A stretch of DNA of 64,000 nt from Chondrosia reniformis (GCA_947172415.1 OX359200.1:3226501-3290500); one strand, 5' to 3'. Positions 34,956-48,312 are shown, counted from the stretch's first letter. Program-made: numbers and translations. The notes: generated by a model not told the origin, from the letters alone.

Positions 34956-37900
34956 TTGTACTTACAATTAGTACCTATGACTAGAACATTCACATATAAC
35001 TGGTACATATAAATACAACAAGTACTTCAAACTAGACCTCCAACTATTACAACTACTGAATATATCTAGTACTAGTACTAGTACATACAACTAGTTCATA
35101 AAACTAGTACCTACAACTAGTAAATATTACAAGTACTAGTACATATTAGAACTAGCACATGCAACTAGTGCATAACTAATACATACAGTTAATAGATACA
35201 ACTAGTACACACAACTAGTACATACCACTAGTTTATACAACTAATACATACAACTAGTATATAACCAGTACATACAACTAGTATATAAAAATTAGTTCAT
35301 ACAATTAGAACATACAACTATTACGTACAACTAGTACATACTACTAGTTAATAGAACGAGTACATAATACTAGAACATACAACTTGTATATGCAACTAGT
35401 ACATAGCTAATACTTATGACTAGTAGATACATACAACTAGTACGCACAACTGGTACATAACTATTACATACAATTAGTACAAACAATTCAAACAAACAAC
35501 TACTACGTACAACTACTACATACACTAGGACATACAACTAATACCTACAAGTGGTAAATATAACTTGTACTACTACATACAACTAGTTCCTACAACTATA
35601 ACATTCAACTAGTACAGACAACTTGTACGTACAACTAGTAAATATAACCAGTGCTAGTATGTACAACTAGTATATAAAACTACTGCCTACAGTTAGTATA
35701 TATTAACTTTACTTGTACATTCCACTAGTTAATCCTACCAGTACATACAACTTTAATATACTACTAGTACATAACTAGTACATACAGCTAGTACATAACT
35801 AGTACATATAAGTAGCACATTCAACTAGGACATAAAATTAGTTCATATAACTAATACATAACTAGTACATACAATTAGTGCATTGAAATAGTTCAAACAA
35901 TAAGTACATACAAATAGTTCATACAACTAGTACATACAACTAGACTATACAACTATTAACTAGTACATACAACTAGGACATACAACTCTTATATACAGTT
36001 AGTACATGCAATTATTACATTCGACTAGTACCTATAAGTAGTACCTACAAATATTTAATATAACTAGAACTTGTACATTCAACTAATACCTACTTAATAT
36101 CTGGTATTACTAGTACTAGAAACCTACAACTAGTACACATAACTAGTACATACACATAGTACTTACAACTAGCACATACTATTAGTACAAACAACTAATA
36201 CATACAAGTAGTACATTCAATTAGGACATACAAGTAGTAAATACAACTAGGACATACAACTAGTACATACAACAAGTACATACACCTAGTATATAACTAG
36301 TCCATACAGGTGGTACATACAACTAGTTCATACAATTAAAACATACAACTACTACATACAACTAGTACATAACTAGTTCTTACAGCTAGTACATACAACT
36401 AGTACATACAATTAGTACGTACAATGATAACATTCCTCAAGTCCATGCAACTAGTACCTACAACTAGTAAATATAACTAGTACTAGAACTTACAAATAGT
36501 ACATTTAAAAGTATATACAAATAGTACATACAACTAGTACATATACCTAGTAGAAACCACTACTACGTATAACTAGTGTATACACTTACAACTAGCCCAT
36601 ATGAATAATACATACCATAGTGCATATAACTAGTGCATACCGCTAGTTCATACAACTAGCAAATACAACTAGTACCTATGACTATAACATACACATATAC
36701 CCAGTACAAATATATAGTCCATACAACTAGTACATTAAACTTGAATTCCTACTATGACGTATAATTATTTCACACAATTAGTACATACATCTAGTACATA
36801 CGAGTTCATAAAATTAGTGCTACGACTAGTACATACAACTAGTACATACAACCAGTACAAACAACTAGTAAATATAACTGGTAAATATAACTAATATATA
36901 TAACTTGTACTAGTACATACAACTAGCAAATATAACGATTAAATATTACTTGTACTAGAACTTATTACTAGTTGATAAAACTAGCACATACAACTAGTAC
37001 ATACAACTGGTATACGACTAATACATACAACTAGTATATGCAATTAGTACTTACAACAAGTACCTACTTAGTACCTACTTTTACTAGTACTAGAACTTAC
37101 AACTAGTACCTATAAATAGTACCCAACTAGTACATATAACTAGTACATACAACTAGTACATACAATTATTACATACAAATAGTACATACAATTAGTGCAT
37201 ACAACTAGTACACAGAACTGGTACTTAAAACTAGTTCATATAACTAGTACATAACTAGTACATACAATTAATACATAGAACTAGTTCAAACAATGAGAAC
37301 ATAAAGCTACTACACAAAACTAATACCTATAATTAGTAAATATAGCTTGCACTTGTACCTACAAATATTACCAGTACTAGTAAATGCAACTAGTTATTAG
37401 ACCTAGTACATGCATCTAGTGCATAGCTAATACATACAGTTAATACTTACCACTAGTACACACAACTAGTACATACAACTAAAATATACAACTAATACAC
37501 ACAACTAGTATATAACAAGTACATACAACTAGTACATAAAACTAGTTCATACACTTAGAACATACAACTACTACACACTATTAGAACGTACTACTAATAC
37601 TTACAAGTATTAAATATAACTAATACTAGTACATACAACTAGTTCATACAACTATTACATTCAACTATTACATACAACTAGTACCTACAACTAGTAAATA
37701 TAACCAGTGCTAGTATGTACAAGTAGTACATACAACTTGTTCCTACTGTTAGTAAATATTACTAGTACTAGTACATACCACTAGTTAATACTACTAGTAC
37801 ATACAGCTAGTACATACAGCTAGTACATAACTAGTACATACAACTGGTACATAAAAATATAATATATAATTAGTACTTGCAACTATTACATTCAGCTAGT

Positions 37901-40141
37901 ACATATAACTAGTATCTACAACTAGTTAATATAACTAGACTTTGTACATACAACTAATACCTACTTAGTATCTAGTATTACTAATACTAGAACTTACAAC
38001 TAGTACATACACCTAGTACATACAACTATTACATACAAATAGTACATACAACTAGTACATACAAGTAGCACATTCAACTAGGACATAAAACTAGTTCATA
38101 TAACTAGTACATAACTAGTACATACAACAACTACATTCACCTAGTACATACAACTAGTACATTCAACCAGTATGTACAACTAGTACAAACAACTAGTATA
38201 TACAACTAGTTCATACAACTTGCACATACAATTAGTAGTAACAGCTAGTTCATACAATTAGTACTTACAATTAGTACCTATGACTAGAACATTCACATAT
38301 AACTGGTACATATAAATAGTACATACAACTAGTACATGAAACTAGACCTCCAACTAATTCAACTACTGAATATAACTAGTACTAGTACATACAACTTGTT
38401 CATACAACTAGAAGTACAACTAGTACATACAACTATTACATACAATTAGTACATACAACTAGAACACACTACTAGTACATTCTACTAGTACGTATAACAA
38501 GTACAAACAAGTAATACATATACTAGTACTTACAACTAATACATACAACTAGCACATACAACTAGTGCGAAGAATTACTTCATACAAATTGTACCTACAA
38601 CTAGTACCTATGACTTGAACATACACATATAAATAGTACATACAACTAGGACATTAAACTAGACCTTCAACTAGTATTACATATAACTAGTGCCTACTTA
38701 GTAACTAGACTAACTAGTGCTCAAACTTACCAGCACTAGTACATACAACTAGTCCACATATACACATATATATAACTAGAGCACACAGCCTATATCGGCA
38801 CATATAATTTGTACTTACTACTAGTAAATATAACTAGTACTAGTACATACAACTAGTTTATACAACTACAAAATTTAGCTAGTACTAACAACTAGTATAT
38901 ACAACTAGTACATACAACTATTACACACAACTAGTACATTCTACTAGTACGTATAACAAGTACAAACAAGTAATACATTTAACTAGTACATACAACTAGT
39001 ACATACAACTAGTACATACAACTAGCACATACAACTAGGCTAACAACTACTTCATACAACTTGTACTTACAACTAGTACCTATGATTGGAACATACACAT
39101 AAAATTAGTACATATAAATAGTACATACAACTAGGACATTAAACTAGAACTTCAACTAGTATTACATTTTTCTAGTGCCAACTTAGTAAATAGATTACTA
39201 GTACTCAAGCTTACTAGTACTAGTACCTACAACTAGTCCATACACATATATATATAACTAGTACACACAGCCTATATTAGTACATATAATTTGTACCTAC
39301 AACTAGTAAATATAACTAGTACTAGTACATACAACTAGTTCATAAAATGTATAGAAAATGTAGCTAGTACAAACACCGAGTACATACAACTAGTACATAC
39401 AACTTGTACATACAACTAGAACATATTACTAGAACATGCACATAAAACTAGTATGTTCAACTAGTTCATACATCTAGTAAATATGACTACTACTAGTATA
39501 TAAACTAGTACATAAAACTAGTACACACAGGTAGCAATGAGTACACACTACTAGTACATAGAACTAGTACATACGACTTGTACATACAACTAGTAAACAC
39601 AACTAGTACATACAACTAGTACATATAACTAGTTCATACAACTAGTACACACAACTAGTATACACAATTAATATATACAACCAGTACATTCAACTAGTCC
39701 TAACACTAGTTCATATAACTAGTACTAGAAAGTACTTCCAATTAGTACATACAACTAGTTCATACAAATAGAACATACAAGTAGTACATTAACCTAGTGC
39801 ATACAACTAGAAACTAGTACATACAGCTAGTATATAAAACTAGTACATACAACTAGTACATACAATTAGTATATACAACTAGTACATACAACTAGTACAT
39901 ACAACTAGTACTTATAACTAGTACATACAACTAGTACATACCACTAGAAAGAACTACATTCAAATGGTACATAGAAACAGTACATAAAACTAGTACTTAC
40001 AACTAGTTCATACAACTTGTACATGCAACTAGTACATATAACTAAAACATACACATATTACTAGAACATATAAATACTACATATACCTAGAACTTGTACA
40101 TACAACAAGTACTAAAACTAGTTCATACAGTTAGTTCTTAC
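34956..40141. repeat. 13-bp satellite, right subfamily
   Basis: The part 34956 to about 37000 is paralogous to 61709-64000, and about 38400-40141 to about 53300-54320 (for example GTGCCAACTTAGTAAATAG at both 39170 and 53590). Near 40061-40080 it holds the empty site of the fold-back element. It ends with the LINE C target TACAGTTAGTTCTTAC (40126-40141). Confidence 0.93.
40126..40141. repeat. Target site duplication, left of LINE C
   Basis: TACAGTTAGTTCTTAC, repeated at 44823-44838. Empty paralogues carry one diverged copy (ACAGTTAGTACTTA). Confidence 0.88.
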
Positions 40142-40179
40142 TTTAGAAACAAAAGCCTTAATGGAGAACCTTGTTACTT

Positions 40180-40203
40180 CTTGCCTTAGTTTACTAAGGC
40201 AAG
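40180..40203 (-). other. LINE 3' UTR hairpin, copy C
   Basis: The same perfect stem CTTGCCTTAG/CTAAGGCAAG with a TTTA loop as in copy B, close to the 3' terminus. Confidence 0.65.
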
Positions 40204-40409
40204 GAGTATCCGGCTTGGACAACCCTCAGTCAGTTATGTTTTCCTTTCTTTGGGTTTTTAGCCAGAAGCCTCGGCTTTGCCTCCTCCGGCAGCAGCAGAC
40301 AGGTGCACGTTGGGCCAAAGTTGACCGTCATAATAGGAGGGAGTACCTCCATACACAAATCCACCACTACTTTCCAGAGGTCGACATGCAAGGACTGGGA
40401 CAGGACTAC

Positions 40410-41737
40410 TTATCGTGCAGGCCCCAATCCCTCAACAGATAGATGTCGCCTCAATATCCTTACAGCCGAGCAGAGAACAGTTCTCTGCATCGCTCTCATC
40501 ACTTCTACTGCACTTTTTGACAGCTTTGGAATTCCACTTAGGTCTTCCAGGAGCATGTCCACTGTCCCCAAAGCACCAATTATCATCGGGACTACCTTAA
40601 TTCGGTAGCCCCTAAATTGTTTCCTCATATCAGTCGCCAGCTTCTGGTACTTTTGGAACTTCTCTTGCCATCTTCCATTAATATTACTGTCAGTAGGAAC
40701 TGACATCTCAATAATGAAGATGGACTTACATAGCCGATCCTCAACCACTAAGTCCGGCCTTCTTTCTGTCATTTCATCATCTGTAGGGATACTAGGATCC
40801 CACAAGATTTTGACAGACCTATTCTCATAGACTGGTTTTGCTTCTAGTTTGTACCAGGGCTCTTCCTGCTTGAATCCATATTCTTTCAACAGTCTCCACA
40901 ACACTATCAGTATTGCCCGGTCATGTCTCTCTTTGTAGAGAGAAAATCCCTTGGGCTCACACATGTTTAGTATGTGTTTGACCGTTTCCATAGCCTTGCC
41001 ACATGCTCTGCACATTAGGAGGCTAGAATTCTTCAGAATCCTATTTTGGTACCACCTAGTGTGCAGCACATCATCTTGGGCTGCGAGAATCAGAGCCTCA
41101 GTTTGAGGTCTGAGTCTCCCCTCAGAAAGCCACACATAAGACTCCCTATTTGTGACTTGTCTGTGGTATGAGCCCTGGTGAGACTTTTCGGCTAGGTTAC
41201 TTTTTAACCTTTCAGTCTGAGCCTCCCGGAGCTCACGTGCCACTCTCCTCCATTCTCTTACACTATTTTGTGAGGGATCTGTCTTCAGCCACATTTCCGG
41301 TTCTAGTTCTATTCCGTGGCTTCCCAGTATCAATCTGGCTTCTTTCAAGACAGTCCTCCTCTACTTTAGCACTCCAGCCACTTTTGGTGTTTAACCACAA
41401 CAGCTATAAGTGGATCATTGGCAGTATGGAGGTATCTTGCCAGATTCACAACAGCCCTGTCGTGATCCAAAGGAAAACTACAGAGACCTCTACCACCTTG
41501 AGAGCGAGGCAAATTCACTCTTTCAATGGCAGAGTTATAGTGATGACACTGGTACTTTCTCATGATCTTTCTCACCATTCGGTCCAGTTTTGGAAGCTCA
41601 CTTTGTGTCCACCTCAAAACTGGATAAGAGTATCTCAATAGAGAGACACACAACATGTTAGAGGCTTCTGCAGCATTCTTACCATTGAGGTGAGAGCCCC
41701 ACACTTTGTGGAGTCTCCTCCTCAATTCATTGATCAA
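40410..41737 (-). pseudogene. LINE copy C, RT thumb, zinc knuckle and endonuclease
   Basis: It holds INELRRRLHKVWG, a zinc knuckle reading CRACGKAMETVKHILNMC (first Cys pair kept), and the RPDLVVEDR and IIEMSVPTDSNI endonuclease motifs. It ends at the natural stop (40410). A one-base loss near 41365 changes frame between the thumb and the linker. The endonuclease-containing frame of 312 codons (40410-41348) is otherwise intact. Confidence 0.83.
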
Positions 41738-41773
41738 GCAAGCTTTGACCTTGCTGTCATCTACCTCAAACAG

Positions 41774-43289
41774 TTATTCTAGCCCTAGGTACTTATAGGT
41801 AGTACCTTTTTCAAGGCTCCTTATGGATTCTTCACTGCGTTCAGGGTTTTCTGGGCCAGCCAGAACTTTCCCCTTTTGCATGTGAGCTGTTCCACACTTT
41901 CTCACTCCAAACCTCATGCCAATGGCATTTGAGGTTTTCTCCACACATTCCATGGCTTCCCTGAGTTTATCAGGCCCTCCAGCATATATCTTAAGGTCAT
42001 CCATGTACAGCAACTGTGACATGGTGTTCCTTTCCCCATTATGCCAGAGGGTATATCCCTTGGTTCTGTTAAGAACTTGGGATATGGGAGCTATGGCCAG
42101 ACAAAAGAGGAGTGGCGATAAGGAGCCTCCTTGGAAGAGTCCCCTGTTATATTTAACAGGGGTGCTCCTAACCACCTTCCCCGCTGTCCTTTCCCCTTTG
42201 GCATGTGAGCTGTTCCATACTTTCTCACTCCAAACCTCATGCCAATGGCATTTGAGGTTTTCTCCACACATTCCATGGCTTCCCTGATCTATCAGGCCCT
42301 CCAGCATATATCTTATGGTCATCCATGTACAACAAGTGTGACATGGTGTTCCTTTCCCCATTATGCCAGAGGGTATATCCCTTGGTTCTGTTAAGAACTT
42401 GGGATATGGGAGCTATGGCCAGACAAAAGAGGAGTGGCGATAAGGAGCCTCCTTGGAAGAGTCCCCTGTTATATTTAACAGGGGTGCTCCTAACCACCTT
42501 CTCCGCAGTCCTCAACTCAAGCTCAGTAGCCCAGTATTTGGAGAAGAGCTCTATAGACCTCCGGATCCAACCTGGGCACTTGATGGTTTTTAGCACCTTC
42601 ATCACCCACTTGTGAGGGACTCTGTCATATGCCTTCTCATAATCGATCCATGCCACACTAAGTGGCTTACCCATAATTTTGGCATCTATACCGATTGATT
42701 GATCCAGCAATAGACAGTCCACACAGCCCCACCTCCCTTTCCTCATGGCTCAACGAGCCATAGGCAAAAGATCATTAGTGTAGGTGTAAGTGAGTAATTC
42801 TGATGCAATGTATGCTGTGACAGCCTTGTACATTGTGTTGAGACACGCAATAGGTCGGTGGTTGGCCGCACATTTCGGGTCACCCTTTTTGGGGATGAGT
42901 AGAGTGCGACCCCTTGTAAGCCAGTCTGGGACTGACAGATCTCCGCTCACCACCCTCCGTAGTACATTTGCCAAGGCAGACTGTGCAGAGGGGAGTGCTT
43001 TCCACCAAAAAGTGTGGATGCCATCCGGCCCAGGGGCTGACCAGCTTTTTGCCTTTTTCAAGGCTTTCCTCAGTTTGGTCTCATCAATGCTATCGGGACC
43101 TTCAGAGGAGGTTCTACCCACCCTCTTTTTGGTTTCCTTTAGCCATTCTTTCACCCCTGGGTCGTCTTTGTTGACCTTACCAACAGTACCTACAATCTTT
43201 GTCCAAAAGTCCCTTACTACCTCAATGAGGGAGCTTCTTTGGAGGTTGGAACATTGCCATTCATCCGGAACTTCCTTTGGGTATTCCAA
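41774..43289 (-). pseudogene. LINE copy C, reverse transcriptase core with internal duplication
   Basis: RT motifs are present, with WIDYEKAYD once and QGGSLSP and YMDD regions twice, because 41868-42190 and 42191-42512 are tandem copies. The second (upstream in element order) copy matches copy B in diagnostic bases, and the first matches copy A more closely. Stops are at 42750-42752 (made by a small palindrome change) and 41774-41776 (TAA replacing a Gln codon). It cannot make an active RT. Confidence 0.83.
41868..42512. repeat. 323-bp partial tandem duplication inside LINE C
   Basis: 41868-42190 and 42191-42512 both start TTCCCCTTT-GCATGTGAGC and cover the end of the RT palm. They differ at positions that separate copies A and B, so they come from two LINE lineages. 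The join has only a few bases of microhomology. Confidence 0.82.
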
Positions 43290-44035
43290 AGGTGGTTTTG
43301 TTCCTGGAATTTCCTGCGTTCAGCCGATCTTCGCTCTTGTAGGGTCCAGACCCTGAGTTTCCCCAGTGTCTGTTCCCGAGCTCTGATCAGCACATTCAGG
43401 TTTAATGAATGGAACTCTCTCCTAAGCTTTCTTCGGAGTACTTTCTGGCGTTTGGTCATAGGATTATTATTCTGTTGACGCGCTATTTCCACATCCAACC
43501 AGGCAAGCAGTCTTCTAAACCTAAGGCCTTTGGCCTTCCTATCACTTATGTGACCTTCCTGTCTCTTACTTCCCTTCTGATTATCTGATTTCCTTCCCTG
43601 GTTGCATGGCTGCGATTCGTAGGTTGTTTTTCCCCTCACAGCCATAGCAACAGAGTAGACTAGGCAGTTCAGGTGCCAGGCCGACCTAGGGCCTTCCTGC
43701 CACTCTTTCTCCACACAATCATTGGCCTCCTGAAGCAGTACCGTATTAACATGGTTGAACCGCACCACCCCACAGGGTTTTCTATCAGCAAAATCTCCAG
43801 GTTTCTTTCGGAGACAGGCATCTTTTGCTTTGCCTAAAAGTTGCATCAGATGATCATTGCCACTTGTCCTGGGACTGGGATGATCATGTGTAGGAGTTTC
43901 AACAGGGGCTGCCGGCAGCTCACCATTTTGTTCAGTCACAGCCTGAACTTGGTGAAGCTCCCCCTGCCCCTTGGCTCCCACACCTTCCTCCACAGTCTCA
44001 GTTAGGGTGGCTAAACCACAAGAGTCAGGTTCCAC
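43217..44035 (-). pseudogene. LINE copy C, region between Myb-like domains and RT
   Basis: This 272-codon frame spans the acidic linker, the QLLGKAKDACLRKKPGDF segment and the basic region (RKLRREFHSLNLNVLIRARE). It keeps Trp where copy A has its first TAG (VEKEWQEGP). It leaves frame near 43230 because of a one-base loss compared with copy A. Confidence 0.75.
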
Positions 44036-44233
44036 AAGGTTTAGTCTCGAGAGACCTTGACCTCTTCAGATTCTACTAATTCTCGTAGTTAGCGCTACCT
44101 TTGTGGTTTTATGGTCTGGCATTTTAGCATTCCAAGCCTGGTACAACCGCTCGGCATACCCCTTTTCCATGGGCTTACTTTCTTGGTAGAGCTCCATGAG
44201 GATATTATCCCTCTGAAGGTTCCAGATCACCCC

Positions 44234-44653
44234 TTAGATCCTTCTCCTTCTAGAGGCACCTTGCGGTGCATCATTAACCAAATCTAAATCTCGGCTACCA
44301 GTTACTTGCAGTACTCCGTCTCCCACCAAGTTCCTTTTGGCTTGGAAGGCAAGGGTTCGACCGGTCTGAGGCAAATGTGGGTACTTGCTCAGCCATTCCC
44401 GCTCTAAACGCTTCTGATAGCCACCTCTTTTGGGTTCAGATCGCTCATAGCAATCAATTAGTGCCCTAACCATTTCCTCGATCCAGAGGGCTGGTTGGCC
44501 AGTCACGGTGACCGAAGAAAGGCTATTACATTCAGGTACATCTACCTGTGAGGCACCAGTGGAATCACCTATTCTGGTTGACCCAGGGTTTTCTTCACCA
44601 CTGGTGCACCTAGGCCACAGCCTGTCTTGAAAATTGTCATTCTCATGGCGCAA
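44234..44653 (-). pseudogene. LINE copy C, Myb-like N-terminal fragment
   Basis: It contains the first Myb-like repeat (WIEEMVRALIDCYERSEPK through QTGRTLAFQAKRNL). It ends at TAA (44234-44236), where copy A has CAA. The open stretch starts at TTG, and no credible ATG is seen. Confidence 0.7.
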
Positions 44654-44700
44654 CGTAACCCAGTGAAGCTGCCAGACGGGGGGTTAGCCCATGCTGACAG

Positions 44701-44822
44701 GGAGGCTGATTTAGCCACAGGATGCCACATGAGGGGCTAAGTACCCTGCTCCGTCGGGGGGTTGAACTGGACAATACCCATCCTCTTGTCAGCTCGGAAC
44801 CACAGCCTCCAATTCCCACGAC
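44701..44822 (-). ncRNA. Candidate HDV-like ribozyme at LINE 5' end (copy C)
   Basis: The same 122-nt fold as in copy A. P1 is at 44822-44816 with 44759-44753, P2 at 44810-44803 with 44708-44701 (perfect), and J4/2 is GGCTAAAT (44716-44709). P4 has one extra mismatch compared with copy A. The first base lies directly against the 16-bp target duplication, as expected if ribozyme cleavage sets the RNA 5' end. Confidence 0.7.
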
Positions 44823-44838
44823 TACAGTTAGTTCTTAC
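44823..44838. repeat. Target site duplication, right of LINE C
   Basis: TACAGTTAGTTCTTAC, directly next to the predicted 5' end of the LINE (first ribozyme base at 44822). Confidence 0.88.
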
Positions 44839-46171
44839 AACCTTTATGTAGAACTAGTATATACAATAGTACATAACTAGTATATATAACTAGTACATAT
44901 AACTAGCATATATAACTAGTTCATACAACTAGTACATACAACTAGCATAGACAACTAGAAAATAAAACTAGAACTAGTACATAAAACTGGTACATACAAC
45001 TAGTACTAACAACCAGTAACGAATACATACAACTAGTACATTAAACGAGTATATACAAATAGTACTTACATTTACTTCATACAAATTGTACATAACACTA
45101 GTACATATAACTAGAACTACAACTAGTACATAGAACTAGTACATAGAAGGACTACATAAAACTGATACATACAACTAGTACCTGCAACTAGTACATTATA
45201 ATTAGTACATAAAAATAGTGCATATAACTAGAACATAGGACTATCCACTAATACTTACAACTAGCAAACATAACTTGTATATACTACTTGCACATACAAA
45301 AAGTACACACAATTAGTACCTACAATTAGTATATATAACCAGTACTAGAACATAAAACTACAACGTACAACTGGTACATACAACTAGTAACGAGTACGTA
45401 CAAATAGTACATAGAACTAGTACATACAACTTGTACATACAATTAGTAAGTACATCGATTACGTACAATTTGTACTAGGACTAGTTCATATAACTAGTAT
45501 ATACAACTAAAACATAGAACTAGTATATTCAAATAGTATCTACAATTAGTAAATATAACTAGTACTAGTATATAAACTAATACATTGAACTAGTACATAC
45601 ACCTAGCAACGAGTACATACAACTATGTAATACCTACAACTTCTTCATACAACTAGTAACAAGTACATACAACTTGTAATTAGTAAATACAAGTACCAAG
45701 GAGTACATACAATTAGTACCTAAAACTAGTAAATATAACTAGTTCTAGTACAAACAACTGGTAAAGTACATACATTTAGTACATACAACTAATATATATA
45801 ACTAGTACATACAACAATTACCCACATCTTGTCCATACATCTAATACATATAATTAGATCATACAACCAGTGCGTACAACTAGTATTAAGCACATACAAC
45901 TAGTACTTCCTTAGTACATTGTATAACTAGTATTAGAACCTACAACTAGAACATACAAATAGTACATACAACTAGTACATACAACTAATACTTATAACTA
46001 GTACATACAACTAGTACATACAACTAGAAACGACTACATACAACTGGTACATAGAAACAGTACATAAAACTAGTACTTACAACTAGTATATACTTACAAC
46101 TAGTTCATACAACTTGTACATGCAACTACTACATATAACTAGAACATACGCATATTACTAGTACATATAAA
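44839..46171. repeat. 13-bp satellite, right subfamily
   Basis: Satellite following LINE C, paralogous to 29.1 kb, 47.0 kb, 49.2 kb and 55.4 kb. Near 45806 it holds the single TA that is the empty site for MITE copy 2. Confidence 0.93.
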
Positions 46172-46967
46172 AGAGAACAATAAACATTTTCTACAAAAAT
46201 ATTGAAGATGTAGGGATGGCACAAAAAGCATAGAAACGAGAAAGGGATGTTAGACAGTGAAGCATTAGCTGTATATGCATGAATCATACAACAACCTGGC
46301 TTGTAGGATTCATACATAGCTAATGCTTCACTGTGTAACATCCCTTTCTTGTTTCTATGCTTTTTGTGCCATCCCTACATCTTCACTATTTTTGTAGAAA
46401 ATTTTTATTGTTCTCTAGTTTCGGTACTTTTTATGGAACATAAGCTAGGAATTCATTGTGTTTTAAACCACTTTGGTTTCGCAATCTTCGACTGATTATG
46501 ACGTCATTAAAATGGCGAATTTATTGAGGTCTTGACTCTTGAGCCATGAAAACTGTCATACTCAATAATGGCGTTATTGCTCTCACTTCTCCTTAAGAAT
46601 ACAGCTCCGAAAATTTAGAGTAATTTCGATTAAGAAATAGTCCGAAGGCTTATTTCGTTTTTTAGTTACAGCGGGCAAAGAAGATGAAGAAGATGAAGAA
46701 GAAGATGAAGAAGATGAAGAAGAAGATGAAGAAGATGAAGAAGAAGAAAACGAAAATGGGAGATTTCAAAGTTTGTTCATTTGCCCACGATACACGGTCG
46801 CTTGCCTTCAAGGCCAATTTATAGCATGGCTGTTTTATATTTAACTCTACATAGTCTCGTTTTCGCGATTTTCAGTCTAATTCGGAATTTCGCTCCTATA
46901 CCAATGTATGGAGAAAACGAAACAACCCGTACCATCCCTACATAGAGAGTACTACCGTACTCTCTGA
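46172..46967. mobile_element. Fold-back element, copy 1 (about 796 bp)
   Basis: A non-satellite island. The left third is a long inverted repeat, arms 46172-46285 and 46317-46416 with a 31-bp loop, containing GTAGGGATGGCAC. A third, inverted copy of that motif (GTACCATCCCTAC) lies near the right end. It is followed by AGAGAGTAC-TACC-GTACTCTCT (46944-46965), a 9-bp hairpin. The paralogous satellite at 40061-40080 lacks the island and joins CATATAAA directly to TACTACATA. There is no coding evidence, and the frames across the arms are mirror-image artefacts. Confidence 0.75.
46680..46742 (+). repeat. Three 21-bp GAA/GAT repeats in the fold-back element
   Basis: GAAGATGAAGAAGATGAAGAA occurs three times head to tail. 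One frame would read an acidic Glu/Asp run within a stop-bounded stretch of about 65 codons without ATG. It is more likely a simple repeat than coding. The same repeat is at 48821-48883 in the second unit. Confidence 0.8.
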
Positions 46968-48312
46968 TACTACATAAACCTAGAACTTACAACTTGTACA
47001 TACAACAAGTACTAAAGCTAGTTCATACAGTTAGTACTTAAAACCTTTAGATGGAACTAGTATATACAACTAGAACATATAACTAGCACATACAACTAGA
47101 AAATAAAACTAGAACTAGTACATAAAACTGGTACATACAACTAGTACTAACAACCAGTAACGAATACATACAACTAGTACATTAAACTAGTATATACAAA
47201 TAGTACTTACATTTACTTCATACAAATTGTACATAACACTAGTACATATAACTAGAACTACAACTAGTACATAGAACTAGTACATAGAAGGACTACATAA
47301 AACTGATACATACAACTAGTACCTGCAACTAGTACATTATAATTAGTACATAAAAATAGTGCATATAACTAGAACATAGGACTATCCACTAATACTTACA
47401 ACTAGCAAACATAACTTGTATATACTACTTGCACATACAAAAAGTACACACAATTAGTACCTACAATTAGTATATATAACCAGTACTAGAACATAAAACT
47501 ACAACGTACAACTGGTACATACAACTAGTAACGAGTACGTACAAATAGTACATAGAACTAGTACATACAACTTGTACATACAATTAGTAAGTACATCGAT
47601 TACGTACAATTTGTACTAGGACTAGTTCATATAACTAGTATATACAACTAAAACATAGAACTAGTATATTCAAATAGTATCTACAATTAGTAAATATAAC
47701 TAGTACTAGTATATAAACTAATACATTGAACTAGTACATACACCTAGCAACGAGTACATACAACTATGTAATACCTACAACTTCTTCATACAACTAGTAA
47801 CAAGTACATACAACTTGTAATTAGTAAATACAAGTACCAAGGAGTACATACAATTAGTACCTAAAACTAGTAAATATAACTAGTTCTAGTACAAACAACT
47901 GGTAAAGTACATACATTTAGTACATACAACTAATATATATAACTAGTACATACAACAATTACCCACATCTTGTCCATACATCTAATACATATAATTAGAT
48001 CATACAACCAGTGCGTACAACTAGTATTAAGCACATACAACTAGTACTTCCTTAGTACATTGTATAACTAGTATTAGAACCTACAACTAGAACATACAAA
48101 TAGTACATACAACTAGTACATACAACTAATACTTATAACTAGTACATACAACTAGTACATACAACTAGAAACGACTACATACAACTGGTACATAGAAACA
48201 GTACATAAAACTAGTACTTACAACTAGTATATACTTACAACTAGTTCATACAACTTGTACATGCAACTACTACATATAACTAGAACATACGCATATTACT
48301 AGTACATATAAA
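46968..48312. repeat. 13-bp satellite with LINE empty site
   Basis: Satellite between the two fold-back copies. At about 47021-47048 it reads through the LINE C/D target (GTTCATACAGTTAGTACTTA then AAACCTTT) with no LINE. No other feature. Confidence 0.92.

Larger units (their letters stand above)
40142..44822 (-). mobile_element. R2-like LINE, copy C (full length, degenerate)
   Basis: A 4681-bp minus-strand copy flanked by a 16-bp duplication TACAGTTAGTTCTTAC (40126-40141 and 44823-44838). Paralogous empty sites at about 47021-47048 and 49162-49189 confirm the boundaries. The 5' end (44822) is the same terminal base as in copy A and starts the ribozyme fold. The 3' end has no poly(A). Coding is broken by stops (44234, 42750, 41774), frame changes (near 43230 and 41365) and a 323-bp internal tandem duplication in the RT. 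Confidence 0.95.

Noticed and set aside
46129..46341. 70-codon minus-strand open frame (repeated at 48270-48482)
   Set aside because: It lies across the arm of the long inverted repeat of the fold-back element and shows no domain; the duplicate only reflects the 2141-bp duplication.
46611..46830. Acidic Glu/Asp-rich reading frame over the GAA/GAT repeats
   Set aside because: No start codon, bounded by stops, low-complexity origin, and located in a non-coding fold-back element.
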